Shown here: positions 32,395 to 40,801 of the stretch, piece by piece
Numbering within the stretch: the stretch's first letter is position 1
Layout: each line of letters opens with the position of its first letter
DNA from: CAJCJE01 sp035948315
GTDB lineage: Bacteria; Actinomycetota; Actinomycetes; Mycobacteriales; Pseudonocardiaceae
Assembly: GCA_035948315.1 (NCBI GenBank)
Contig: DASZJG010000089.1
Span: forward strand, 186,001 to 250,000
DNA length: 64,000 nt
Direction of reading: 5' to 3'
Program-made: the position numbers and the translations under genes
Notes under the pieces: model-generated
Database searches by the model: none
Told to the model about the DNA's origin: nothing
What the model saw: only the letters and a program-made list of their open reading frames with translations

Positions 32395-33405
32395 GTGCGC
32401 CTCGGGGTGCTTGACGTCGGTTCCAATACCGTCCACCTGCTTGTGGTGGACGCGCATCGTGGTGCCCACCCGACGCCGATGAGCTCGGAGAAGTCCGTCC
32501 TGCGGCTCGCCGAGCAGATTCTGCCGGACGGTCACCTCAGCGAACTCGGCGCGGAAGAGCTGGTCAGGACGGTGCGGCAGGCACGAGCTGCCGCCGAGCA
32601 GATGGGCTGCGCCGACCTGATGGCCTTCGCCACCTCCGCGGTGCGCGAGGCCAGCAACGTGGCCGACGTGCTGGAGCGAGTCCGCGAGCAGACCGGCGTC
32701 GAACTGCGCGTGCTCTCCGGCCGGGACGAGGCCCGCTACACGTTCCTGGCCGCGCGCCGCTGGTGCGGCTGGTCGGCCGGCAGGCTGCTGATGGCCGACA
32801 TCGGCGGCGGCTCGCTGGAGCTGGCGATCGGCATCGACGAGGACCCGGAGCTGGCGCTGTCGCTGCCGCTCGGCGCGGGCCGGCTGACCAGGACCCGGCT
32901 CGACGGCGACCCGCCCAGCCGCCGCAGCGTCGCCGAACTGCGCGAATGGCTGGCCGAGGAGCTGGGCAAGGTGGCCCGCAAGATCACCAGGGTCGGTCCG
33001 CCGGATCGCGCGGTGGCCACCTCCAAGACCTATCGCTCGCTCGCCCGGCTGACCGGCGCGGCGCCCTCCTCGCGTGGCCCGAGGGCCCGCCGGGTGCTCA
33101 CCGACTCCGGGTTGCGGCAGCTGATCACGTTCGTCTCGCGGATGTCCGCGGCCGATCTGGCCGAGCTGGAAGGGGTGAGCGCGAGCCGCTCCCACCAGCT
33201 GGTCGCCGGTGCGTTGGTCGCCGAGGCGACCATGCGCGCGCTGGACCTCAGTGAGCTGGAAATCTGTCCGTGGGCGCTGCGGGAAGGTGTGATCCTGCGG
33301 CGCCTGGACCAGACTGACGGCGCCGAAGCGGCGACCGATTCAGTGGCCGATCCTTCCGAGGTCACTGGACGGGGCGGCCAGTACGGGGCACGGTGGAGTC
33401 GATGA
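32395..33405 (+). CDS. ppx: exopolyphosphatase / Ppx-GppA family
   Basis: The 336-residue ASKHA-fold enzyme begins VRLGVLDVGSNTVHLLVVDA, the phosphate-1 motif, and contains MADIGGGSLELAIG (phosphate-2) and FATSAVREASN. It hydrolyses polyphosphate or the terminal phosphate of pppGpp. Location next to senX3-regX3 fits phosphate metabolism. The GTG at 32395 lies eight bases after TACCGT (32381-32386), so a separate leaderless promoter is likely. Its stop overlaps the ATG of the next gene (ATGA). Confidence 0.93.
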   Translation: MRLGVLDVGSNTVHLLVVDAHRGAHPTPMSSEKSVLRLAEQILPDGHLSELGAEELVRTVRQARAAAEQMGCADLMAFATSAVREASNVADVLERVREQTGVELRVLSGRDEARYTFLAARRWCGWSAGRLLMADIGGGSLELAIGIDEDPELALSLPLGAGRLTRTRLDGDPPSRRSVAELREWLAEELGKVARKITRVGPPDRAVATSKTYRSLARLTGAAPSSRGPRARRVLTDSGLRQLITFVSRMSAADLAELEGVSASRSHQLVAGALVAEATMRALDLSELEICPWALREGVILRRLDQTDGAEAATDSVADPSEVTGRGGQYGARWSR

Positions 33406-35102
33406 GTCGAGAAAGCGAATCGGAGCAGCCACAGCGCACGGTCGCCGAGTTGCTGGCGGAATACGGCAACTCGGGCGAGGGTGCGCCACGTCGTCGTAGA
33501 CGCCGCGCCGAGGACGACGAGGAGGTCAGCGGCCCGCAGGCGATCATCGACCGGGTGCTGTCCGACAGCGGCACGATGCAGGCGATCCGCGAGGACCCGA
33601 GAACCGGAGAGCCGATTCCGCCCGCGAGCGCGCGCAGCCACCGCAGGCTGCGCCCGGTCCAGGGCACGCCCGCGCCGCTGCCGCCCGAGCGGCAGGCCCC
33701 GCCGCAACCGCAGCAGCGCGCTCCGCAGCCACCGCCCCAGAAGCAGCCACCGGCCGGCGCGCACGCGCCCACCGCCTACGCCCAGCCCGTGCCGCCGCCG
33801 CAGGCCCCCCAGCAGAACAACCCGCCGACCGGACGGCAGCAGCTGCCGCCGTCCCGTCCTGCGATGCCGCCTGCCGGCCCGCCGGGTGGGCAGCCGCCCG
33901 TGTCCAGGGCGCCCGCCGCGCCGCCGCTCTCGCGCCCGGCCATGCCGCCGGTCGGGGGCGCGCCGACGCGCAACGCCATGCCACCGGTCGGGCCGCCGCC
34001 CGGCAACGCGCAGACGTCCCGGCCGGCCATGCCGCCGGTCTCCCCGCCCGGTCGGGTCTCGCCACCGCTGGCCGCGCGGCCGCCGGTCGACGACTACCCG
34101 GACGACGACGACTTCACCGAGCAGGGCTACGGCTCCTCGGCGCAGGCACCACCACTGCCTCCGCCGCCCCTGCCCCAGCCCCCGGCGCAGCAGCAGCCGC
34201 CGCAGGCGGGCAACCCGTTGCAGTCCCGGCTCGGCGGCCCACAGCGTCCGGAAGCCGCGATGACCGAGGAACTCCCCCCGGTCCTCGACGGGCCACCGCC
34301 CCCGCAGGCCCGGCCCGCGCAGCAGCCCCCCGCGTTCCGGGCCCGTCCGGTGGCGCGCCGCGGACCCGCCGAGGGCGAACTGGAGGCCGCCCAGTCCGCA
34401 CCCGGACTGTTGGAGAGCACCCAGGCGCACGCCGGTCCATACCTCGACGAGGACGAGCAGTTCGAGTCGGAGTTCCCGCAGGAGCACGAGGACTACGCCG
34501 AGCAGCCCGGCTATCCGGGCGAACGCACCCAGTACGCCCGGCCCCCGCAGCCGCCCCCGCCGCCCGGCCCGCGCAACCAGGGCACCCAGCTGATCAACCC
34601 GAACCAGCTGGCCGGCGACGACGGCTTCCCCGAGCAGGAGTTCGACCAGAACGGCTACCCGGCCGCGAACGACTTCCCGCCGGAGGAGTACCCCCAGCGG
34701 GGCGGCCCGGCCGTCGACGACGTCGACCTGGACGCGTTCGAGGAACAGCCCTACGACCGCGACTACCGCGGCGGCGGCCGGGACCTCCGGCGCGAGGACG
34801 GGCAGGACTCGGACGATCTCGACGACGTCCCGCCCGCATCGACGGGCCGGGAATGGCTGGTCACCGGGGCACAGGTCGGCGTTGGCGCGATCGCAGGCGC
34901 CGCGGTCTGGCTCGGGTTCAGCTGGCTGTGGGGCCTGATGCCGATCGCCGCGATCGTGGCGGCGGTCGTCGTGGTCATCGGGCTGGTCCTGGTCGTGCGC
35001 AAGTGGCGCAAGGCCGAGGACCTCCAGACCACCGTGCTGGCCATCCTCGCCGGACTCGTGGTCACCGTGTCACCCGCCGCCCTGCTCCTGGTGCGGCGCT
35101 GA
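33402..35102 (+). CDS. proline-rich membrane protein (Rv0497-like)
   Basis: The 566-residue protein has a short conserved N-terminus (SEQPQRTVAELLAEYGNSGE, then RRRRRAEDDEEVSGPQAI). A very long Pro/Gln/Ala-rich disordered region (about 75-455) and two C-terminal membrane helices follow (GVGAIAGAAVWLGFSWLWGL and IAAIVAAVVVVIGLVLVV), plus a third hydrophobic end. The conserved ends match the actinobacterial membrane protein between ppx and the isomerase gene. The disordered part probably acts in the cytoplasm as a scaffold. The function is unknown. Mycobacterial homologues are shorter. It overlaps ppx (ATGA), and its stop overlaps the putative CTG start of the next gene. Confidence 0.85.
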   Translation: MSRESESEQPQRTVAELLAEYGNSGEGAPRRRRRRAEDDEEVSGPQAIIDRVLSDSGTMQAIREDPRTGEPIPPASARSHRRLRPVQGTPAPLPPERQAPPQPQQRAPQPPPQKQPPAGAHAPTAYAQPVPPPQAPQQNNPPTGRQQLPPSRPAMPPAGPPGGQPPVSRAPAAPPLSRPAMPPVGGAPTRNAMPPVGPPPGNAQTSRPAMPPVSPPGRVSPPLAARPPVDDYPDDDDFTEQGYGSSAQAPPLPPPPLPQPPAQQQPPQAGNPLQSRLGGPQRPEAAMTEELPPVLDGPPPPQARPAQQPPAFRARPVARRGPAEGELEAAQSAPGLLESTQAHAGPYLDEDEQFESEFPQEHEDYAEQPGYPGERTQYARPPQPPPPPGPRNQGTQLINPNQLAGDDGFPEQEFDQNGYPAANDFPPEEYPQRGGPAVDDVDLDAFEEQPYDRDYRGGGRDLRREDGQDSDDLDDVPPASTGREWLVTGAQVGVGAIAGAAVWLGFSWLWGLMPIAAIVAAVVVVIGLVLVVRKWRKAEDLQTTVLAILAGLVVTVSPAALLLVRR

Positions 35103-35902
35103 CCCCGATCCCGGTCGGCCTGTCCACGGCATCGGTCTGGCCGCAGACCGCGCCGTCCGCGTTCGAACTCGCCGCGGACACCGGCTACGACGGCGTCGAG
35201 GTGATGGTCTGGGCCGATCCGGTCAGCCAGGACGTCGCCGCGCTGCGCAGGCTCGCCGCCCGCTACCGGCTGCCCGTGCTGTCCGTGCACGCGCCCTGCC
35301 TGTTGATCACCCAGCGGGTCTGGTCCGCCGATCCGGCCGTCCGGCTGCGCCGCTCGGTGCAGGCCGCGACCGCGCTCGGCGCGGAAACCGTGGTCGTGCA
35401 CCCGCCGTTCCGCTGGCAGCGCCGCTACGCCGACTCCTTCGCCGACCTCGTCGCCGAACTGGAGCAGTCCAGCGGCATCCGGGTCGCGGTGGAGAACATG
35501 TTCCCGGTGCGCCTGTTCGGCGCGAAGTCCAACGCGGTGTCCGGGTTCAGCCCGTCCATCGACCCGACCGATGTCGGACACCGCAACTACACCCTCGACC
35601 TCTCGCACACCTCCGCCGCGCACGTCGACGCCCTCGACCTGGCCGCGCGGATGGGCGAGGGCCTGCGGCACATCCACCTCGCCGACGGCACCGGCGAACC
35701 ACGCGATGAACACCTCGTGCCCGGTCGGGGCGACCAGCCGTGCGCCGCGCTGTGCGAATCGTTGTCCGCCAACGGTTTCGACGGCCAGGTGATCCTGGAG
35801 ATCAGTACCCGGCGCGCCCCGAACCTCGCCGCGCGGGTTCGCGACCTCGCCGAGGCCCTGCTGTTCGCTCGGCTGCACCTCGGCCGAGCAGGCAGGTCGT
35901 AG
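35099..35902 (+). CDS. sugar-phosphate isomerase/epimerase (Rv0498-like), probable CTG start
   Basis: The TIM-barrel AP-endonuclease-2-type protein reads PVGLSTASVWPQTAPSAFEL, YDGVEVMVWADPVSQD, LPVLSVHAPCLLITQRVW, VVVHPPFRWQRRYAD, RVAVENMFPV, YTLDLSHTSAAHVDALD and EHLVPGRGDQPCA, nearly complete for the family with His/Glu/Asp metal ligands. No ATG, GTG or TTG exists between the region where homologues start and 58 residues upstream. CTG at 35099, overlapping the previous stop as CTGA, gives the expected length of 267. A longer protein starting at GTG in the upstream gene or ATG 34853 is possible but would add unrelated arginine-rich sequence. Confidence 0.8.
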   Translation: MTPIPVGLSTASVWPQTAPSAFELAADTGYDGVEVMVWADPVSQDVAALRRLAARYRLPVLSVHAPCLLITQRVWSADPAVRLRRSVQAATALGAETVVVHPPFRWQRRYADSFADLVAELEQSSGIRVAVENMFPVRLFGAKSNAVSGFSPSIDPTDVGHRNYTLDLSHTSAAHVDALDLAARMGEGLRHIHLADGTGEPRDEHLVPGRGDQPCAALCESLSANGFDGQVILEISTRRAPNLAARVRDLAEALLFARLHLGRAGRS

Positions 35903-35903
35903 A

Positions 35904-36839
35904 GTGCGCGCTGTGGACCCACTCCGTTCCCTGATCCTGGCGGCCGCCGGCAACGACACGATCGCGAGCCTGGTGGCCACCGCTCCGCTGTCGCGCGACG
36001 TGGTGCGCAGATTCGTGGCAGGTGAACGGGACTCCGACGCGGTCGCCGTCACCGAACGACTCGTGGGCGCCGGTCTCGACGTCACCCTCGACCATCTCGG
36101 CGAGGACACCACCGACGTCGCCCAGGCCGACACCACCGTGCGCGCCTACCTGAGCCTGCTCGACGCGCTCGACGCCACCGGCCTCACCGCGCACGCGGAG
36201 GTCAGCGTGAAGCTCTCGGCCGTCGGTCAGAAACTCGACGAGCGCCTGGCCAGGGACAACGCCGCCATCATCGCGGCAGCCGCGGAGCGGGTGGGCACCA
36301 CGGTCACCCTCGACATGGAGGACCACACCACCACCGACTCCACCCTCGGCATCCTCGCCGACCTGCGCGCCGAGTACCCGAAAACCGGCGCCGTGCTCCA
36401 GGCGTACCTGCGCCGCACCGAAGGCGACTGCCGCGACCTCGCCGGCGCCGGCTCCCGCGTCCGACTGTGCAAGGGCGCCTACGCCGAGCCCGAGACCGTC
36501 GCCTTCCCCGACCCGCACCAGGTCGACCTGTCGTATGTGCGCTGCGTCAACGTGTTGCTCGCCGGCCAGGGCTATCCGATGTTCGCCACCCACGACCCGA
36601 GGCTGATCAGGGTCATCGACGAACGCGCCCGCTGGTACGACCGCAAGCCCGGCAGCGTCGAGTTCCAGATGCTCTACGGCATCCGGCCGGACGAGCAGCG
36701 CCGACTGGCGGCCGAGGGCAACAAGGTTCGCGTCTACGTTCCTTACGGCGTGCAGTGGTACGGCTACTTGATGCGCAGGCTCGCCGAACGTCCGGCGAAT
36801 CTCGGGTTCTTCCTTCGTGCCCTGGCCACGAAGTCCTGA
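35904..36839 (+). CDS. proline dehydrogenase
   Basis: The 311-residue protein is the stand-alone PRODH (PutB-like) barrel: EVSVKLSAVGQKLDERLARD, VLQAYLRRTEGDCRDL, RVRLCKGAYAEPE, PMFATHDPRLI, EFQMLYGIRPDEQRRL and VPYGVQWYGYLMRRLAERP. FAD-dependent oxidation of proline to pyrroline-5-carboxylate is expected. The start may be GTG 35904 or GTG 35913. It begins one base after the isomerase stop and lies two genes before proC, which runs the opposite reaction. No P5C dehydrogenase is present next to it. Confidence 0.93.
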   Translation: MRAVDPLRSLILAAAGNDTIASLVATAPLSRDVVRRFVAGERDSDAVAVTERLVGAGLDVTLDHLGEDTTDVAQADTTVRAYLSLLDALDATGLTAHAEVSVKLSAVGQKLDERLARDNAAIIAAAAERVGTTVTLDMEDHTTTDSTLGILADLRAEYPKTGAVLQAYLRRTEGDCRDLAGAGSRVRLCKGAYAEPETVAFPDPHQVDLSYVRCVNVLLAGQGYPMFATHDPRLIRVIDERARWYDRKPGSVEFQMLYGIRPDEQRRLAAEGNKVRVYVPYGVQWYGYLMRRLAERPANLGFFLRALATKS

Positions 36840-36925
36840 GCGCACAACCTTTTCGCACATCGATATTCCATGATCGATCCGAGGTAGGGTCGGTGTTCCA
36901 CCACCCTGCCAGCGAGGAGTGTGTT

Positions 36926-37768
36926 GTGACTGGCCCACGTTCCACCGTTGCGGGCACGTTTTCGGCCGTGAGCGCCGTGCGTCCGCTCGGGGACGGTACG
37001 TACACCGTTGACCTGCCAGCGGATTGGACCGTCGGCGGGCGGCCGCACGGCGGTTTCCTGCTCGCCCTGCTCGGCAGAGCCGCGGCACACGTGGTCAGCT
37101 CGGCCACCCCGCGTGAGGGCACCGAAGGCGTCGATCCGCTCGCGGTCAGCGCCCAGTTCCTGCGACCGCCCGAGGTCGGCCCGGTCCTGCTGCGCACCGA
37201 ACTGCGCAAGCTCGGCCGCACCGCCAGCGTGGTCGCGGTCAACCTCGAACAGCGCGGACGCAGCTGCGTCGAGTCCACCGTCACCCTCGGCAGGCTCACC
37301 GACGAACCCCCGGCCTGGAGCGACCTGCCCGAACTGCTCGCCAAACCCGGCCCCGACGCCGTCGACCTGAGCACCGTGCCGGCGGCCAGCGTGTTCCGGC
37401 TCAGCCGCACCTGCGAGATCCGGATCGACCCCACCAACGCCGGGTTCCTCCAGGGCCGCTCCGGCGACCCGCTGCGCCTGCGACTGTGGGTCAAACCGCG
37501 CTCGGAAGCCCCCGATCTGCTCTTCGGCCTCGTCGCGGCCGATGTGTCCATGCCGGTCACGTTCAACCTCGGCCGCTACGGCTGGGCGCCGACGGTGCAG
37601 CTGACCGCCCTGCTGCGCGGCAACCCGGCCCCCGGCTGGCTGCGCGTCGAGGTGAACTGTCGGGCCGTGCACGGGCAGTGGTTCGACGAGGACGCAACGG
37701 TCATCGACTCGACCGGCAGGCTCATCTGCCAGTCGCGCCAACTGGCCCTCACCCCGTTGGAGCGCTGA
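36926..37768 (+). CDS. acyl-CoA thioesterase-like double hotdog protein
   Basis: The 280-residue protein contains two hotdog folds: TYTVDLPADWTVGGRPHGGF is the central-helix motif of the first, and PVTFNLGRYGWAPTVQLTAL lies in the second, like TesB-type thioesterases. It fits the gene between the isomerase and proC in mycobacteria (Rv0499, from memory). Hydrolysis of acyl-CoA is inferred. GTG 36926 is set by GAGGAG (36914-36919) at 6 nt. A TAGGGT box (36883-36888) may be its own promoter. Confidence 0.82.
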   Translation: MTGPRSTVAGTFSAVSAVRPLGDGTYTVDLPADWTVGGRPHGGFLLALLGRAAAHVVSSATPREGTEGVDPLAVSAQFLRPPEVGPVLLRTELRKLGRTASVVAVNLEQRGRSCVESTVTLGRLTDEPPAWSDLPELLAKPGPDAVDLSTVPAASVFRLSRTCEIRIDPTNAGFLQGRSGDPLRLRLWVKPRSEAPDLLFGLVAADVSMPVTFNLGRYGWAPTVQLTALLRGNPAPGWLRVEVNCRAVHGQWFDEDATVIDSTGRLICQSRQLALTPLER

Positions 37769-37803
37769 GGAGCCGACTCGCCTCGTCTGGCACCCTGGTG
37801 CGC

Positions 37804-38619
37804 ATGACGAGGATCGCGGTACTCGGGGCCGGCAAGATCGGCGAGGCGCTGCTGTCCGGCCTGATGCACGCCGGACGCAACGCCGACGACCTGCTGTTCA
37901 CCGAGCGCTCCCCGGAGCGCAGCGCCGAACTCACCAAGCGCTACGGCGTCCGCGCCGTCACCGTCCCCGAGGCCGCCGCCGAGGCCGACGTGCTCGTGGT
38001 CGCCGTCAAACCGCAGGACATCGACCCGCTGCTCGACGAACTCGCGCCCGTCCTGCGCGCGGGCACCCTCGTCGTGTCGCTGTGTGCCGGCCTGCCCACG
38101 GCCCTCTACGAGACCAGGTTCCCCGACCACACCCCGGTCGTCCGGGTCATGCCCAACACGCCGATGCTGGTCGGCGCCGCCATGAGCGCGATCTCCCCCG
38201 GCCGCTACGCCACCCCCGCCCACCTCAACACGGTCGAGGAAATGCTCGCCGCCGTCGGCGAGGTCGTCCGCGTCCCCGAATCGCAGCAGGACGCGGTCAC
38301 CGCCCTGTCCGGCTCTGGTCCGGCCTACTTCTTCTACCTGGTCGAAGCCATGATCGACGCCGGCATCCTGCTCGGCCTCCCGCGCAACATCGCCGAACAG
38401 CTGATCGTCCAGTCCGCCGTCGGCTCGGCCAAAATGCTCGTCGAGAGCAACGAACACCCGGTCATCCTCCGCGAAGCCGTCACGTCCCCCGCCGGCACGA
38501 CGATCATGGCCATCCGCGAGCTGGAGAAGCACGGCGTCCGCGCCGCGATGCTTGCCGCCATCGAAGCCGCCCGGGACCGCTCGGTCGAACTCGGCAAGGC
38601 CCACACTCCCAACCCTTGA
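37804..38619 (+). CDS. proC: pyrroline-5-carboxylate reductase
   Basis: The 271-residue enzyme starts MTRIAVLGAGKIGEALLSGL (NADPH Rossmann motif) and has VVAVKPQDI, VRVMPNTPMLVGAAMSAISP and the signature LSGSGPAYFFYLVEAMIDAG with REAVTSPAGTT. It performs the last step of proline biosynthesis. The ATG at 37804 starts just before the Rossmann strand. It is followed by a hairpin at 38635-38657. Confidence 0.97.
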   Translation: MTRIAVLGAGKIGEALLSGLMHAGRNADDLLFTERSPERSAELTKRYGVRAVTVPEAAAEADVLVVAVKPQDIDPLLDELAPVLRAGTLVVSLCAGLPTALYETRFPDHTPVVRVMPNTPMLVGAAMSAISPGRYATPAHLNTVEEMLAAVGEVVRVPESQQDAVTALSGSGPAYFFYLVEAMIDAGILLGLPRNIAEQLIVQSAVGSAKMLVESNEHPVILREAVTSPAGTTIMAIRELEKHGVRAAMLAAIEAARDRSVELGKAHTPNP

Positions 38620-38634
38620 CCCACCCCATCGCCG

Positions 38635-38657
38635 CGCCTCGCTGGACACGCGAGGCG
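38635..38657 (+). terminator. terminator after proC
   Basis: CGCCTCGC (38635-38642) pairs with GCGAGGCG (38650-38657) around a 7-nt loop, 16 nt after the proC stop. Confidence 0.55.
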
Positions 38658-38806
38658 ATTCCGCGACTTGCCAGCGCCACCGGTCGAGTGAATCAGCCCT
38701 GCCCAGGCACCCTGTCAGCATGCGCCACAGCGGTAATTCCTCTTCCCGCCCGTCGCACTAGTCCCACCCGTCCCGCTACTCTCGACACAGCACGTGCGTG
38801 TCCGTT

Positions 38807-38842
38807 CCGTCGGTGGGGAAGCCGACGGCGCGACACGTGTCG
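38807..38842. promoter_or_regulatory. hairpin and palindrome upstream of the HTH gene
   Basis: CCGTCGG-N8-CCGACGG (38807-38828) is followed by the 12-bp palindrome CGACACGTGTCG (38831-38842), 16 bp before the ATG of the excisionase-like gene. Either may be an operator or leader structure. The palindrome alone could arise by chance. Confidence 0.35.
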
Positions 38843-38858
38843 AAAGGCGCGGTGACGC

Positions 38859-39089
38859 ATGCCGTCGCAAAGCAGGACACAGAGGGAGACGAGCGGGCCG
38901 ACCAGTCTCGGGCAGGTGGAGTTCCTCACCGTCGCGGAAGTGGCCGCCATGATGCGCGTCTCCAAGATGACCGTCTACCGGCTCGTGCACTCGGGCGAAC
39001 TACCGGCCGTTCGGGTCGGCAAGTCCTTCCGGGTGCCTGAGCAGGCCGTCCACGACTACCTGGAGAACGCCTATTTCGATGCCGGCTGA
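38859..39089 (+). CDS. excisionase-family (MerR-like) small DNA-binding protein
   Basis: The 76-residue protein has the helix-turn-helix FLTVAEVAAMMRVSKMTVYR, then LVHSGELPAVRVGKSFRVPE and AVHDYLENAYFDAG at the end, matching the HTH_17/excisionase family. It is the conserved gene between proC and bS22 in actinobacteria (Rv0500A, from memory; BldC is a distant relative in Streptomyces). It binds DNA, but targets here are unknown. There is no integrase or attachment site nearby, so it is not a phage excisionase. Confidence 0.9.
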   Translation: MPSQSRTQRETSGPTSLGQVEFLTVAEVAAMMRVSKMTVYRLVHSGELPAVRVGKSFRVPEQAVHDYLENAYFDAG

Positions 39090-39142
39090 TCCGCGTCCCG
39101 GATCGGCAACCCACGCCCGCCGGGAGCGGCGCCGACCGCCCA

Positions 39143-39304
39143 GGTAAACTGGGAGGCCGTTCGTGTCGCGTGCCCTGGTGTGCGTGAGCTTCCGCGTTCC
39201 GGGGCGTGCCTTTTCCTGTGGTGGGTCCTTGCTCGGGAGCCGCTGCTCCGGGCCGACGGCGGCACGCGAAAGCCGTAAGGACCAACAACAGCGAAGGAAC
39301 CCGC
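39143..39304 (+). promoter_or_regulatory. promoter and long leader of the bS22 gene
   Basis: A TAAACT -10-like box (39143-39148) starts a leader of about 150 nt. Within it TCGCGTGCC (39166-39174) pairs perfectly with GGCACGCGA (39261-39269), enclosing smaller GC-rich hairpins. The ribosome site GAAGGA (39293-39298) lies 6 nt before the ATG. The leader is long for a 33-codon gene and could be regulatory. Confidence 0.4.
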
Positions 39305-39406
39305 ATGGGCTCGGTCATCAAGAAGCGCCGCAAGCGCATGTCGAAGAAGAAGCACCGCAAGCTGCTGCGGAAGACTCGTCACGCGCGTCGCAAGCAAGGC
39401 AAGTGA
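39305..39406 (+). CDS. mini ribosomal protein bS22 (AURKAIP1/COX24-like)
   Basis: This 33-residue, extremely basic peptide begins MGSVIKKRRKRMSKKKHRKL and ends RKTRHARRKQGK. It matches the actinobacterial 30S protein bS22, known from mycobacterial ribosome structures and related to mitochondrial AURKAIP1. It binds near the decoding centre. ATG 39305 follows GAAGGA at 6 nt. The gene is monocistronic with a long leader and a strong hairpin after it. Its neighbours match those in M. tuberculosis (Rv0500B, from memory). Confidence 0.93.
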   Translation: MGSVIKKRRKRMSKKKHRKLLRKTRHARRKQGK

Positions 39407-39486
39407 CCGAGCGTAACCAGCCCGTGCGCGCCGCTGTCATGGTGGCCGTTCGCGGATAGTCCGGCCCGTCCGGGCTCCTGGGTGTT

Positions 39487-39561
39487 CGACACAGGCGCCG
39501 CCCGCGCCCGCCGCGTCCCGTTGCCGGGTTCGCCGGCGAGGCGTGGACGGCGCCTGTGTCG
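39487..39561 (+). terminator. large hairpin downstream of bS22
   Basis: A 14-base perfect inverted repeat (CGACACAGGCGCCG 39487-39500; CGGCGCCTGTGTCG 39548-39561) encloses a 47-nt GC-rich loop able to fold further. It follows bS22 by 80 nt and lies before the epimerase gene. A terminator is likely. A small structured RNA is less likely. Confidence 0.55.
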
Positions 39562-39709
39562 TTCTCGGGCCCGGCCTCGCGTACAGCCATTCGGGTGTAC
39601 CGAAGGACACCCTTGTGACCTGCGTAAATCTGCCGTGAACGACAGCGTTGTCAATTGGCCACCGCGGGTAGCATCGGGTTCTGCGCCGAGCACCGGTTAG
39701 GGGTTGATG

Positions 39710-40750
39710 ATGGCGCCCAACGTCGTCCTCGTCACCGGGGTGAATGGCTACCTCGGTGGTCACCTCGCCGCCCGGTTGGCGGAGGACCCCACGTTCGAAC
39801 GCGTGATCGGCGTCGACGCGACCGCGCCGTCGCCGGAGCTGGCCAAACTCATGGGTCGAGCCGAGTTCGTCCGGGCGGACATCCGGAATCCGCTGATCGC
39901 GAAGGTGATCAGCACCGCCAAGGTCGACACGGTCGTGCACGCGTCCAACACCGCGCACCCGGCAGGGCCGAGCGGACGTGTGCTGCACAAGGAAATGAAC
40001 GTGATCGGCAGCATGCAGCTGCTTGCCGCGTGCCAACGATCCGCACTCGTCCGCAGGCTCGTGGTCAAGTCGACCGCGGCCGTCTACGGTTCCGGCTCGC
40101 GCGACCCGGCGGCGTTCACCGAGGACATGGCACCGAAGGCGTTGCCCTCCAGCGGCTACGCCAAGGACAACGCCGAGGTGGAGGGCTACGTCCGCGGTTT
40201 CGGCCGCAGGCGGCCCGATGTGTCGATCACGACGCTGCGGTTCACCAACCTGATCGGACCGCAGGTCGACACCGTGCTGACCCGCTATTTCGCGCTGCCG
40301 GCAGTGGTGCCGGCGGCCTTCGGCCGGGACGCGCGGTTGCAGATGCTGCACGCCGAGGACGCGCTCGCCGTGCTGCACAGGGCGGTCACCCACGACCTGC
40401 CCGGTGTGTTCAATGTCGGTGCCGACGGAGTTCTGCTCTTGTCCCAGGCGATCCGTCGCGCCGGCCGTATCCCGCTTGCCGTGCCCGAGCAGATCCTGGC
40501 GCCGGTGAGCAGGCTGTTCCGCAGCACTCGCCTTGTCGACTTCGGGCCGGAACAGTTGCGGTATCTCAATTTCGGCCGGGTCGTCGACACGACGCGGCTG
40601 AAGACGATCTTCGGATTCACGCCGCGCTGGAGCACCCGACAGGCGTTCGACGACTACGTCAACGGCCGGGGGTTGCGTCCGGTGCTCGATCCCGGTCGCG
40701 TTGCGGCCATGGAAAAAAGCGTGCTCGGCCTGGCCGAGCTGTTGCGCTGA
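39710..40750 (+). CDS. NAD-dependent epimerase/dehydratase (Rv0501-like)
   Basis: The 346-residue extended SDR has the NAD motif VVLVTGVNGYLGGHLAARLA and FVRADIRNPLIAKVI. VKSTAAVYGSGSRDPAAFTE supplies the catalytic serine. Where classical enzymes have YxxxK the sequence reads SSGYAKDNAEVEG, with Lys two residues after Tyr, as in the mycobacterial homologue from memory (F-P-K-D), so normal epimerase chemistry is doubtful. ATG 39710 is favoured because AGGGG (39699-39703) lies 6 nt upstream. TTG 39704 and ATG 39707 are alternatives. It precedes an acyltransferase, and the pair may act in envelope lipid or glycan metabolism. Confidence 0.85.
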   Translation: MAPNVVLVTGVNGYLGGHLAARLAEDPTFERVIGVDATAPSPELAKLMGRAEFVRADIRNPLIAKVISTAKVDTVVHASNTAHPAGPSGRVLHKEMNVIGSMQLLAACQRSALVRRLVVKSTAAVYGSGSRDPAAFTEDMAPKALPSSGYAKDNAEVEGYVRGFGRRRPDVSITTLRFTNLIGPQVDTVLTRYFALPAVVPAAFGRDARLQMLHAEDALAVLHRAVTHDLPGVFNVGADGVLLLSQAIRRAGRIPLAVPEQILAPVSRLFRSTRLVDFGPEQLRYLNFGRVVDTTRLKTIFGFTPRWSTRQAFDDYVNGRGLRPVLDPGRVAAMEKSVLGLAELLR

Positions 40751-40754
40751 CCGC

Positions 40755-40763
40755 TTGTCCACA
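40755..40763 (+). repeat. single DnaA-box-like motif
   Basis: TTGTCCACA, exact consensus, lies between the epimerase and acyltransferase genes. No partner is found 19 nt away. Confidence 0.4.
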
Positions 40764-40801
40764 CAGCGCGGAACGAAAGCGCAGAACGGAAAGGAACGGC
40801 A

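Noticed and set aside
33030..34487. Long minus-strand frame across the proline-rich gene
   Set aside because: It is an arginine/glycine-rich shadow without start signal or homology. GC-rich repeats create it.
38859..39089. Phage or integrative-element excisionase
   Set aside because: The neighbourhood is the conserved proC-bS22 core block, with no integrase, tRNA or attachment repeats.
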